Assembly (NCBI RefSeq): GCF_900105115.1
Contig: NZ_FNRV01000001.1
Span: 2,589,501-2,653,500 of the forward strand
Direction: 5' to 3'
DNA length: 64,000 bases
Origin: Pseudomonas mohnii
GTDB taxonomy: Bacteria > Pseudomonadota > Gammaproteobacteria > Pseudomonadales > Pseudomonadaceae
The notes beneath the pieces were generated by a model that worked only from the letters and a program-made list of their open reading frames with translations, did no database searches and was not told the origin of the DNA. Made by a program: the position numbers and the translations under genes. This document shows positions 56,639 to 64,000 of the stretch, one piece after another (position 1 is the stretch's first letter; every line of letters begins with the position of its first letter).

Positions 56639-57037
56639 ATGTCCCGACACCGGCTCGCAATTGCCTGGATAGCCTGCTTCGCAGTGCTGTTCAACATGCT
56701 CGCCATGCCGATGTCCGGAGCGATGGCGCAGACGACCACAGCACCTGCCGAACAAGTGTTGTGGGGCAGTTTCTGTTCATCCAGCGGCACCAAAATGGTG
56801 GCAATTTCTCTGGGCAAGATTGAGCAGAAGGCACCGCAAAACGACGAACACTCCAATATGCAGCATTGCTGGTGTTGCTCCGGTTCCGCGCCGCTGGTGG
56901 CGCTGCCAGGGCATGAACCGCAGCTGTATTTCGCCAGTTTCGAATCCAATCGCAGCTTGCCTCCGTCGTCCCTCAACACCCCGACGCCGCGCCAGCAATG
57001 GCCAAGTCTCAATCCCCGCGCTTCCCCTCTGGTGTGA
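56639..57037 (+). CDS. DUF2946 exported protein (copper-island copy 1)
   Basis: 132 residues with a signal peptide (LAIAWIACFAVLFNMLAMPMSGAMA) and the DUF2946 pattern: FCSSSGTKMV, then HSNMQHCWCCSGSAPLVALPG. The Cys/His/Met-rich centre may bind copper. Located first in a run of copper genes ending at 61745, with PCu(A)C 48 bp downstream. The family's function is not established. Confidence 0.78.
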   Translation: MSRHRLAIAWIACFAVLFNMLAMPMSGAMAQTTTAPAEQVLWGSFCSSSGTKMVAISLGKIEQKAPQNDEHSNMQHCWCCSGSAPLVALPGHEPQLYFASFESNRSLPPSSLNTPTPRQQWPSLNPRASPLV

Positions 57038-57085
57038 TTCCTTCTCGCAATTGAACTGCGTTTTGAATCGTTCCGGAGAACTGCC

Positions 57086-57565
57086 ATGTTGAACAAATTC
57101 CTCGTTCTGGCCGCGTTGCTGCTGCCTGCCTGCTTTGCCAATGCCCACGAATACAAAGTTGGCGAACTGGAAATCGCCCACCCCTGGTCGCAAGAGTTGC
57201 CGCCCAATGCGCCGACCGTTGCGGCGTACTTCGTGATTCACAACCAAGGCAAAACCGCCGACCGCCTGCTCAGCGCCGATACCCCCATTGCAGGCGAAGC
57301 TCAGTTGCACGAGCACGTCATGCAAAACGACATGATGAAAATGCAGCACGTACCGAGCGTGGAGATCCCCGCTGGCGGCGAGGTCACTTTTGCGCCGATG
57401 GCCTATCACGTGATGCTCCTGAACCTGAAAGACCGCAGCCTGCTCACTGACGGCAAACGGTTCCCGATGACCCTGCACTTCGAGAAGGCCGGTGACGTGA
57501 AGGTCGACGTCACGGTGCAGAAGCAGGCGCCGGATGGCATGCCAGCACACGCGCATACCCCGTAA
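57086..57565 (+). CDS. Periplasmic copper chaperone PCu(A)C
   Basis: 159-residue copper chaperone. Signal peptide (MLNKFLVLAALLLPACFANA), then the cupredoxin-like domain with the family's His/Met copper ligands: HEHVMQNDMMKMQHV and FAPMAYHVMLL (pattern H..M...M...H.M). Such proteins deliver Cu(I), for example to cytochrome oxidase Cu centres. A His-rich tail (MPAHAHTP) could add a metal site. GGAGAA precedes the ATG. Confidence 0.92.
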   Translation: MLNKFLVLAALLLPACFANAHEYKVGELEIAHPWSQELPPNAPTVAAYFVIHNQGKTADRLLSADTPIAGEAQLHEHVMQNDMMKMQHVPSVEIPAGGEVTFAPMAYHVMLLNLKDRSLLTDGKRFPMTLHFEKAGDVKVDVTVQKQAPDGMPAHAHTP

Positions 57566-57586
57566 TCGCCTGAGCTGAAAACGCCC

Positions 57587-58033
57587 ATGCGCGCGCTTAG
57601 CGCCAGGTCATCCAGGTCACGTCGTCAGCCATTGAGCCTGACACGCGGCAGCTGGATCAGCCTGTTCGCCATGCTGATGATTTTCATCGGTCCGCTGATA
57701 TCTCAGTCGATGCCGATGGATTCGCGTGCGGCCATGTCCATGAGCATGTCGATGGACATGAGCATGGACATGTCGGCAATGGAGCACGCCGAACACGGTG
57801 CGCAACCCGCCGCCGAGCACTGCCCGCCACAAGCCGGGCATCATGTCCTCTGGGAAAAATGCGGCTATTGCAGCCTGCTGTTCAACTGCCCGGCGCTCAC
57901 CGGTGGCGTGTCATTCACCGCATTTGACACTCCGCCCGTCAATACTTTCACCACACCCTCCCCACGCCTGGGCCATGCCCGGCAACCCTTCTTCCCCGGT
58001 GCTCGCACCCGCGCCCCGCCCGTCCTCGCGTAA
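57587..58033 (+). CDS. DUF2946 Met/His-rich exported protein (copper-island copy 2)
   Basis: 148 residues. A basic N-terminus is followed by one hydrophobic signal/anchor (ISLFAMLMIFIGPLIS). Next is an extreme Met repeat (SMSMSMDMSMDMSAMEHAEHG, split at about 49-70), then the DUF2946 Cys block (AEHCPPQAGHHVLWEKCGYCSLLFNCP). The Met/His run resembles Cu(I)-binding segments of copper proteins. It sits between PCu(A)C and the copper receptor; a copper-handling role is inferred. The ribosome site is weak. Confidence 0.75.
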   Translation: MRALSARSSRSRRQPLSLTRGSWISLFAMLMIFIGPLISQSMPMDSRAAMSMSMSMDMSMDMSAMEHAEHGAQPAAEHCPPQAGHHVLWEKCGYCSLLFNCPALTGGVSFTAFDTPPVNTFTTPSPRLGHARQPFFPGARTRAPPVLA

Positions 58034-58140
58034 ACACCCACCACTGATTTCACACGTCCGCAAGACAACCAAAGCTCGGTCCCACAGGGATTGCGCAGGT
58101 TGTCGGCCGTGTCGTTTACGACTGTTCGATGGAAATTGTC

Positions 58141-60258
58141 ATGTCCAGGTTTTCTGCTGACTCACGCTTGAGCTCTGCCCAGGCCTCTTTTACCCTGAAC
58201 GAAGCCAGCATTCGCTTCAGGCACGCCACCGCCATCCTTTGCGGAGCCCTTCTGGCGCCGGTGGCGCTGGCCGATGAACACGCCAATCATGTTGAAGAAC
58301 TGAGCCCGACGGTCATCACCGCCGTTGCACCGAGTTCACCGCTGACCATCGTCACCAACCCCAAGGAGCCGCGCCAACCGGTGCCGGCCAGCGACGGTGC
58401 CGACTACCTGAAAACCATCCCCGGATTCGCCATGGTGCGTAACGGCGGCACCAATGGCGACCCGGTCCTGCGCGGCATGTTCGGCTCACGGCTGAACATC
58501 CTCACCGACGGCGGCATGATGCTCGGCGCCTGTCCCGGCCGGATGGATGCACCCACCTCGTACATTTCTCCACAAACCTACGACAAGCTGACCGTCATCA
58601 AAGGCCCGCAAACCGTGCTCTGGGGGCCTGGCGCTTCGGCCGGCACCATCCTGTTCGACCGTGAACCGGAACGTTTCGGCGAACTCGGCACCCGGGTGAA
58701 TGCCAGCGTGCTGGCCGGTTCCAACGGCCGGTTCGACAAGCTGGTGGACGCTGCTGCCGGTGGGCCGCTGGGATACGTGCGCGTCATCGGCAACACCGCG
58801 CACTCCGATGATTATCGAGACGGCAACAACGACACCGTCGCGTCGCGCTACGACAAATGGAACGGCGACGTCGCTGTCGGCTGGACCCCGGACGCCGATA
58901 CCTTGCTGGAACTGACCGCCGGCAAGGGCGACGGCGAGGCCCGTTACGCCGGGCGCGGCATGGACGGTTCGCAGTTCAAGCGCGAAAGCCTCGGCCTGCG
59001 CTTCGAGAAGTCCAACATCAGTGACGTCCTGGACAAGCTCGAGGCGCAGGTCTACTACAACTACGCCGACCACGTGATGGACAACTACACCCTGCGCACG
59101 CCGTCCGGCACCGGCATGATGGCCGGCCCCATGGCCTCTAACGTCGACCGCCGCACCCTCGGCGCCCGCATCAAGGCCACCTGGCACTGGGCCGATGTGC
59201 AGCTGATCAGCGGCATCGATGCGCAGACCAACGAACACCGCCAACGCAGCGCCATGGGTGTCGACACCTACCAGAACCTGCCCTACACCAAGGACGCTGA
59301 CTTCCATAACTACGGAGTGTTCGGCGAGCTGACCTGGTATGCCGCCGAGCGTGACCGTTTGATCAGCGGCGCACGCCTGGACCGTGCTTCGGCCAAGGAT
59401 TACCGGCAAACCACCGGCTCCGGCATGATGACCCGGCCCAATCCGACCGCCGACGACACCCGCGCCGACACCCTGCCCAGCGGCTTCATTCGTTATGAAC
59501 ACGATCTGGCTGACAGCCCGACCACGCTGTACGCGGGCCTCGGGCATACCCAGCGTTTCCCGGATTACTGGGAGCTGTTTTCGCCGAACTCCGGTCCTGC
59601 CGGTTCGGTGAACGCCTTCGATTCGATCAAACCGGAGAAAACCACCCAACTCGACGTCGGCCTGCAATACAAGACCGAAGCGCTCGAAGCCTGGGCCTCG
59701 GCTTATGTCGGTCAGGTGCGTGATTACATTCTGTTCGACTACACGCCGGGAATGATGGGCACCACCTCGCAAGCCGAGAACATCGACGCGCGAATCATGG
59801 GCGGTGAATTGGGCGCGGCCTACAAGCTCACCGACCACTGGAAAGCCGACGCAACCCTGGCCTACGCCTGGGGCAAGAACAGCAGCGATGGCAGTGCGTT
59901 GCCGCAAATGCCGCCGCTGGACGCACGTTTCGGCCTGACTTACAGCGAAGACAATTGGAGCGCCGGTGCACTGTGGCGAGTGGTCGCCGCGCAAAACCGC
60001 ATCGACCAGAACAAAGGCAATGTCGTCGGCAAGGACTTCGACAAGACCCCGGGGTTCAGCGTGTTCTCGCTCAACGGCGCCTACCGGATCAACCAGAACT
60101 GGAAGGTCAGTACTGGCGTCGACAACCTGTTCGGCAAGGCGTACGCCGAACACCTGAACCTGGCGGGCAACGCCGGTTTCGGTTACCCGGCCAATGACCC
60201 GCAAGCCATCAAGGAGCCCGGGCGCACGTTCTGGACCAAGGTGGATATGAGCTTCTAA
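58141..60258 (+). CDS. oprC: TonB-dependent copper receptor OprC
   Basis: 705-residue outer-membrane receptor. Signal peptide ending VALADEHANH, plug domain (GADYLKTIPGFAMVRNGGTNGDPVLRGMFGSRLNILTDGG split at about 80-125) and a 22-strand barrel ending with aromatic GRTFWTKVDMSF. The copper ligands known from the P. aeruginosa OprC structure are conserved: CxxxM as CPGRM (Cys131, Met135) and HxM as HVM (His311, Met313). I chose ATG 58141 (GGAA upstream); ATG 58129 is also in frame. It is followed by the PepSY gene as in PAO1 PA3790-PA3789. Confidence 0.92.
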   Translation: MSRFSADSRLSSAQASFTLNEASIRFRHATAILCGALLAPVALADEHANHVEELSPTVITAVAPSSPLTIVTNPKEPRQPVPASDGADYLKTIPGFAMVRNGGTNGDPVLRGMFGSRLNILTDGGMMLGACPGRMDAPTSYISPQTYDKLTVIKGPQTVLWGPGASAGTILFDREPERFGELGTRVNASVLAGSNGRFDKLVDAAAGGPLGYVRVIGNTAHSDDYRDGNNDTVASRYDKWNGDVAVGWTPDADTLLELTAGKGDGEARYAGRGMDGSQFKRESLGLRFEKSNISDVLDKLEAQVYYNYADHVMDNYTLRTPSGTGMMAGPMASNVDRRTLGARIKATWHWADVQLISGIDAQTNEHRQRSAMGVDTYQNLPYTKDADFHNYGVFGELTWYAAERDRLISGARLDRASAKDYRQTTGSGMMTRPNPTADDTRADTLPSGFIRYEHDLADSPTTLYAGLGHTQRFPDYWELFSPNSGPAGSVNAFDSIKPEKTTQLDVGLQYKTEALEAWASAYVGQVRDYILFDYTPGMMGTTSQAENIDARIMGGELGAAYKLTDHWKADATLAYAWGKNSSDGSALPQMPPLDARFGLTYSEDNWSAGALWRVVAAQNRIDQNKGNVVGKDFDKTPGFSVFSLNGAYRINQNWKVSTGVDNLFGKAYAEHLNLAGNAGFGYPANDPQAIKEPGRTFWTKVDMSF

Positions 60259-60281
60259 CCCTCGAGGGCAACCCGCTCCCC

Positions 60282-60306
60282 CTGCGGGAGCGAGCTTGCT
60301 CGCGAT
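60282..60306. repeat. REP element (single)
   Basis: CTGCGGGAGCGAGCTTGCTC (60282-60301, then GCGAT) is one REP unit in the 107-bp gap between oprC and the PepSY gene. Confidence 0.8.
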
Positions 60307-60365
60307 CGGTTGCGCAGCAACCGTAACAGACAACAAAAAGATCCAAGCCAAGCGGAGCACACACG

Positions 60366-61745
60366 ATGAAACAGCCCAAAGTGAATTTTTACAACCTGGC
60401 CTGGCGCTGGCACTTCTATGCCGGCCTGTTCGTGGCCCCCTTTATGGTGATGCTGGCCCTGACCGGCACGATTTACCTGTTCAAGCCGCAACTCGATTCA
60501 TTGATGTACAGCAGCCTGCTCAACGTCCCCGCCGGCCATCACACCGTCCCGGCCGACGACCTGCTCAAGCGCGTGAAAGACGCGTATCCACAAGGAACGA
60601 TCAAGCAGTACCTGCCACCGGTCAACGCCGAACGCAGTGCCCAGTTCGTCGTGCTCAATGGCGGCAACGAACTGAATGTATTCGTCGACCCGTACCACGG
60701 CGACATCCTCGGCGAGCAAGATGCCAAGAAGAACCTGCAAGCCATCGCCCGTGCGATTCATGGCGAGCTGATGATCGGCACCGTGGGTGACCGACTCATC
60801 GAACTGGCGGCCGGTTGGGGCGTAGTACTGGTGGTTTCCGGGGTATTCCTGTGGTGGCCGCGCGGCCAGGCGGCGGGGATTCTGTGGCCACGCCTGAACA
60901 GTCGCGGACGGGTGCTTTGGCGCGATCTGCACGCTGTGACCGGGTTCTGGGGGGCCTCGCTGCTCCTGGTGATGCTGCTCAGCGGCATGACCTGGACAGG
61001 GTTCTGGGGCAAGCAATACGCCGAAGTATGGAACGTGTTCCCCGCCGCGATGTGGGATGACGTCCCCAAGTCCGACGTCGAGGCCCGCAGCCTCAACAGC
61101 GCCACGCGCCAGACCGTGCCGTGGGCCATGGAAAATACGCCGATGCCGATGTCCGGTGACCATGCCGAGCACATGGCCCATGGCGGCGCGCAAGCTGGCC
61201 CTGCGGCACCGGCCATCAGCCTGCAAGACGTGCAGGACATCGCCGTGCAACGCAAGGTCGAGCCGGGTTACAGCATCACCTTGCCGACCACCGCCACAGG
61301 GGTGTTCACCATCGCCGTGTTCGCCGATGACCCGCGCAATGACGCCACCCTGCATGTCGATCAGTACACCGGCAAGGTCCTCGCCGACGTGCGCTTTGAA
61401 CAATACGGCACCGTTGCCCGCGCCACGGAAATCGGCGTGATGTTGCACGAAGGCAAGATGTTCGGGGTGTTCAATCAGATCATTGTGCTGCTGATCTGCC
61501 TGATGATCCTGCTCAGCGCCGTCAGTGGCGTGGTGATCTGGTGGAAGCGTCGCCCACAAGGCAAGTTCGGGGTTCCGCCGCTGCGTCACGACCTGCCGAA
61601 ATGGAAAACCGCGATGGTCATCATGTTCGCGTTGGCCGTGGCCTTTCCGTTGGTGGGTGCCTCGTTGGTGGTGATCTGGGTGCTGGATCGCGTGCTGTTT
61701 TCGCGCTTGAACCGGCAAACTGAGTCGGCCTCATCTTCATCTTGA
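60366..61745 (+). CDS. PepSY-associated membrane protein (copper/iron utilisation)
   Basis: 459-residue PepSY_TM protein with four main membrane segments (about 15-45, 140-165, 190-215, 365-390) plus a C-terminal one. Start WRWHFYAGLFVAPFMVMLALTGTIYLFKPQLD is the family hallmark; two PepSY-like periplasmic stretches follow. The second loop is His/Met-rich (MENTPMPMSGDHAEHMAHGG, about 258-277), fitting copper. Homologues beside oprC (PA3789) and siderophore receptors are thought to act as membrane reductases. GCGGAG lies 10 nt before the ATG. Confidence 0.85.
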   Translation: MKQPKVNFYNLAWRWHFYAGLFVAPFMVMLALTGTIYLFKPQLDSLMYSSLLNVPAGHHTVPADDLLKRVKDAYPQGTIKQYLPPVNAERSAQFVVLNGGNELNVFVDPYHGDILGEQDAKKNLQAIARAIHGELMIGTVGDRLIELAAGWGVVLVVSGVFLWWPRGQAAGILWPRLNSRGRVLWRDLHAVTGFWGASLLLVMLLSGMTWTGFWGKQYAEVWNVFPAAMWDDVPKSDVEARSLNSATRQTVPWAMENTPMPMSGDHAEHMAHGGAQAGPAAPAISLQDVQDIAVQRKVEPGYSITLPTTATGVFTIAVFADDPRNDATLHVDQYTGKVLADVRFEQYGTVARATEIGVMLHEGKMFGVFNQIIVLLICLMILLSAVSGVVIWWKRRPQGKFGVPPLRHDLPKWKTAMVIMFALAVAFPLVGASLVVIWVLDRVLFSRLNRQTESASSSS

Positions 61746-61828
61746 GACAGGCGAGATGCGCGGGGTTGTCAGCACTGTAGACTGCCCCGCGCATCACCCT
61801 GGCAGTTCCGGGTTTTCTTTCGGGCCCC

Positions 61829-61892
61829 TTCGCTGGCAAGCCAGCTCCCACAGAATTTGCACAACACCTGTGGGAGCTGGCTTGCCAGCGAA
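61829..61892. repeat. Perfect REP pair (REPIN)
   Basis: Two perfect inverted 25-bp REP arms, 61829-61853 (begins TTCGCTGGCAAGCC) and 61868-61892 (ends GGCTTGCCAGCGAA), around a 14-bp loop. The second arm is identical to the element at 14888-14912. It lies in the 179-bp gap between the PepSY gene and the ABC ATPase gene. Confidence 0.92.
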
Positions 61893-61924
61893 GAGGCCAT
61901 AAGCTTCGCCTCAAGAGTAGCGGC

Positions 61925-62713
61925 ATGACCTCGCTTCACCTCAACAACATCACCTGGTCGCCCCTGGGCCAGGGCCACTGTCATCACCAGTTCCAGTTGC
62001 GTGATGCTTCGCTGCACGTGGCTGCCGGTGAGTTCGTCGGCTTGATCGGCCCCAACGGCAGCGGCAAGACCAGCCTGTTGCGTTGCGCCTGGCGCTTCAG
62101 CAAACCGCAGGGCGGCGAAGTCCGGCTCGAGCATCACAACGTCTGGAAGCAATCCTCACGCTGGTGCGCGCAACGCATCGCCGTGGTCCTGCAGGAATTC
62201 CCCGATGCGTTCGGCCTGACCGTGAACGAAGTGGTCGCCATGGGTCGTACGCCCCACAAAGGCCTGTTCGATGGCGACTCCCTCGAAGACCGAAATCTCG
62301 CGGCCCAGGCCCTGGAATCAGTCGGCCTCAAGGGCTTCGAGGACCATGCCTTCTCCACCCTCTCCGGCGGTGAAAAACAACGTGTGATCCTCGCCCGGGC
62401 CCTGGCCCAGCAGCCGCAATTGCTGATCCTCGACGAGCCAACCAATCACCTCGACCCGCGCTATCAGCTTGAGCTGTTGAGGTTGGTCAAGCGCCTGCAG
62501 ATCGGCACGTTGGCCAGCATCCACGACCTCAATCTGGCCGCCGCCTTTTGCGATCGACTGTACGTGATCAATCACGGCCGCATCGTCGCCAGCGGCACGC
62601 CCAAAGAAGTCCTCAACGCCGCGCTGTTGCGTAACGTTTTCGGCGTCGAAGCACTGATCGATGAACACCCCTTGCACGGCTACCCACAAATGACCTGGAT
62701 AACCCGACCATGA
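61925..62713 (+). CDS. ABC importer ATPase (iron-chelate/cobalamin family)
   Basis: 262-residue ATP-binding subunit of the FecE/BtuD group. Walker A GLIGPNGSGKTSLLRCAWR, Q-loop QEFPDAFGLTVNEVVAMGRTPHK, signature TLSGGEKQRVILARALAQQ, Walker B LLILDEPTNHLDPRY and switch SIHDLNLAAAF. The gene order ATPase-binding protein-permease and closeness to cob genes match PA2912-PA2914, a probable cobalamin or corrinoid importer; the substrate is not proven by sequence. The stop overlaps the next gene (ATGA). Confidence 0.9.
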   Translation: MTSLHLNNITWSPLGQGHCHHQFQLRDASLHVAAGEFVGLIGPNGSGKTSLLRCAWRFSKPQGGEVRLEHHNVWKQSSRWCAQRIAVVLQEFPDAFGLTVNEVVAMGRTPHKGLFDGDSLEDRNLAAQALESVGLKGFEDHAFSTLSGGEKQRVILARALAQQPQLLILDEPTNHLDPRYQLELLRLVKRLQIGTLASIHDLNLAAAFCDRLYVINHGRIVASGTPKEVLNAALLRNVFGVEALIDEHPLHGYPQMTWITRP

Positions 62714-63669
62714 TTTTGCGCTCCCTGCTGCGCCGCAGTTTCACCCTCGTTTTACTGCTGGGCAGCGCCCACGCCTTGGCCGAGGCCACGCACTACCCGT
62801 TGACCATTCAGAGCTGCAACCGCGAGGTGACCTTCCAGCAGGCGCCAAAACACGCGGTCAGCCATGACATCAACATGACCCAGATGATGCTCGCCCTCGG
62901 CCTCAAGCCACAGATGGCCGGGTACAGCGGTGTGTCCGGCTGGAAGGCGGTAACGCCTGACATGCAGACCCTTCTTGATGGCTTGCCGGAACTGGCGGCG
63001 AAGTACCCGTCGGTGGAAACCCTGCTCAATGCCAACGTCGATTTCTTCTTCGCCGGCTGGGACTACGGCATGCGCGTGGGCGGCGACCTCACGCCGCAAA
63101 CGCTGCAGCCATTGGGCATCAATGTCTATGAGCTGACCGAGTCCTGCGCCTTCGTGATGAAGCGCCCGCCGGCCACGCTGGAGGACACCTACAACGACCT
63201 GCGCAACCTCGGCAAAATCTTCGACGTGCAGGATCGCGCCAACGCCTTGATCGGCGCCATGCAGGCGCAAGTCGCCGAGATCCGCCAGGGTCTGCCCGCC
63301 GAAAAACCACGCGTGTTCCTCTACGACAGCGGTGAAGACCGGGCCATGACCTCGGGCCGCCTCGGTATGCCGCAAGCCCTGATCGACGCCGCTGGCGGGC
63401 GAAATGTGCTCGACGATGTCGAGGCAAGCTGGACACGGGTCAACTGGGAGAACGTGGTCGAACGCAATCCCCAGGTGATCGTGATCGTCGACTACAGCGA
63501 GATCACCGCCGATCAAAAGATCCGGTTTCTGCTCAACAACAAAGCCCTGCAATCGGTGGACGCGATCAAGCACCAGCGCTTCATCGTCATTCCTTACGTG
63601 CAGGCCACGCCGGGAATCGATAACGTGCTGGCCGTCGCCACCCTGGCCAAGGGTTTTCACGGCGAATGA
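62710..63669 (+). CDS. ABC importer periplasmic binding protein (BtuF/FepB-like)
   Basis: 319 residues with a signal peptide ([20 protein letters not shown]) and a type III (helical-backbone) binding fold: [78 protein letters not shown], and [10 protein letters not shown]. This fold serves cobalamin, siderophores and haem. Coupled to the ATPase and permease genes by ATGA overlaps on both sides. Confidence 0.9.
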   Translation: MILRSLLRRSFTLVLLLGSAHALAEATHYPLTIQSCNREVTFQQAPKHAVSHDINMTQMMLALGLKPQMAGYSGVSGWKAVTPDMQTLLDGLPELAAKYPSVETLLNANVDFFFAGWDYGMRVGGDLTPQTLQPLGINVYELTESCAFVMKRPPATLEDTYNDLRNLGKIFDVQDRANALIGAMQAQVAEIRQGLPAEKPRVFLYDSGEDRAMTSGRLGMPQALIDAAGGRNVLDDVEASWTRVNWENVVERNPQVIVIVDYSEITADQKIRFLLNNKALQSVDAIKHQRFIVIPYVQATPGIDNVLAVATLAKGFHGE

Positions 63670-64000
63670 TTAACCGTCACTACCCTTGGTTGCTGATCGC
63701 GCTCGGCACGCTGTTGCTGGTGTCGGCTGTGGTGTCACTGGGTTTCGGCCCGGCGCGGGTGCCGCTGGACGTCGTCTGGCGGATTCTGCTGCACAAGCTC
63801 TGCGGCCTCGGCGTACCCGACTGGAGCACCGGGCAGGAACACATCGTCTGGCTGATTCGCGTGCCACGGATGTTGCTCGGTGCACTGGTCGGTGCCGGGC
63901 TGGCGTTGATCGGCGCGGTGCTGCAAGCGGTGACGCGCAATCCGCTGGCCGACCCCCACCTGCTCGGCGTGACCTCGGGCGCCACCCTGGGAGCGGTGAT
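63666..64000 (+). CDS. ABC importer permease, FecCD family (partial, cut by window end)
   Basis: The first 111 codons only. [28 protein letters not shown] is the first membrane helix; [49 protein letters not shown] is the strongly conserved FecCD/BtuC segment (R-P-R then Q..TRNPLA.P...G...GA). ATG 63666 overlaps the binding-protein stop. It should form the channel of the importer; the rest lies beyond the window. Confidence 0.92.
   Translation, partial: MINRHYPWLLIALGTLLLVSAVVSLGFGPARVPLDVVWRILLHKLCGLGVPDWSTGQEHIVWLIRVPRMLLGALVGAGLALIGAVLQAVTRNPLADPHLLGVTSGATLGAV

Noticed and set aside
58034..58140. Possible riboswitch or metal-regulator box upstream of oprC
   Set aside because: The 107-bp gap has no recognisable B12-box, Fur-like or Cu-responsive palindrome.
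14888..61892. Repeated GTGGGAGC elements considered as a CRISPR array
   Set aside because: They are dispersed, palindromic, mostly in inverted pairs and intergenic, as REP elements are; no regular spacers.

Overview
The window is chromosomal DNA of a fluorescent Pseudomonas (P. fluorescens group). The evidence is GC-rich coding with Pseudomonas-type codon use, many REP palindromes of the P. fluorescens type (core GTGGGAGC..GCTTGCC), and three gene runs in the order I remember from P. aeruginosa PAO1: flp-tad-rcp-ppr (PA4293-PA4306), speA to retS (PA4839-PA4856) and cobJ to the linked ABC transporter (PA2903-PA2914).

Layout. (1) 102-14775: a complete Tad (Flp pilus) locus. It has Flp pilin (minus strand), rcpC-rcpA-tadZ-tadA-tadB-tadC-tadD and a small DUF3613 gene on the plus strand, then response regulator pprB and prepilin peptidase fppA (minus), a TadE/TadF pseudopilin and histidine kinase pprA (plus), and tadG (minus) overlapping the end of pprA. 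(2) 14959-20028: two tandem DUF4136 lipoproteins, tRNA methyltransferase cmoM, a MazG-like pyrophosphohydrolase, a small membrane protein, a MATE exporter, and a lipoprotein alpha/beta hydrolase that sits in the operon of region 3. (3) 20046-22162: an orphan type VI secretion module of a short vgrG and a DUF4123 (Tap) chaperone, translationally coupled, with the hydrolase 17 bp downstream. (4) 22395-46143: the conserved block speA, sui1, nudix, DUF2333, gcbA, ctpL, dsbD, aroQ, accB-accC, prmA, a DUF3426 zinc-ribbon protein, dusB-fis, purH, purD, retS, marC. It joins core metabolism with biofilm and c-di-GMP regulators (gcbA, retS). (5) 46253-55799: cobalamin ring synthesis, cobG-cobH-cobI-cobJ (minus) and cobL-cbiD-cobK (plus). 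Two AT-richer genes, one at each side of the minus-strand cob operon, are divergent members of one family I cannot name. (6) 55856-56519: a RelE/HigB-like toxin and HTH antitoxin. (7) 56639-61745: a copper uptake and handling island (DUF2946, PCu(A)C chaperone, second DUF2946, OprC-type TonB receptor, PepSY membrane protein). (8) 61925-64000: an ABC importer of the iron-chelate/cobalamin family (ATPase, binding protein, permease cut by the window end).

The most novel-looking content is the uncharacterised paralogue pair flanking the cob operon, followed by the orphan vgrG-tap-hydrolase operon. Notable non-coding signals are two perfect palindromes in front of cobL, a long inverted repeat behind sui1, spaced 10-bp direct repeats between flp and rcpC, and a 110-bp tandem duplication of a REP pair. 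I saw no tRNA, rRNA, CRISPR array, insertion sequence or prophage.
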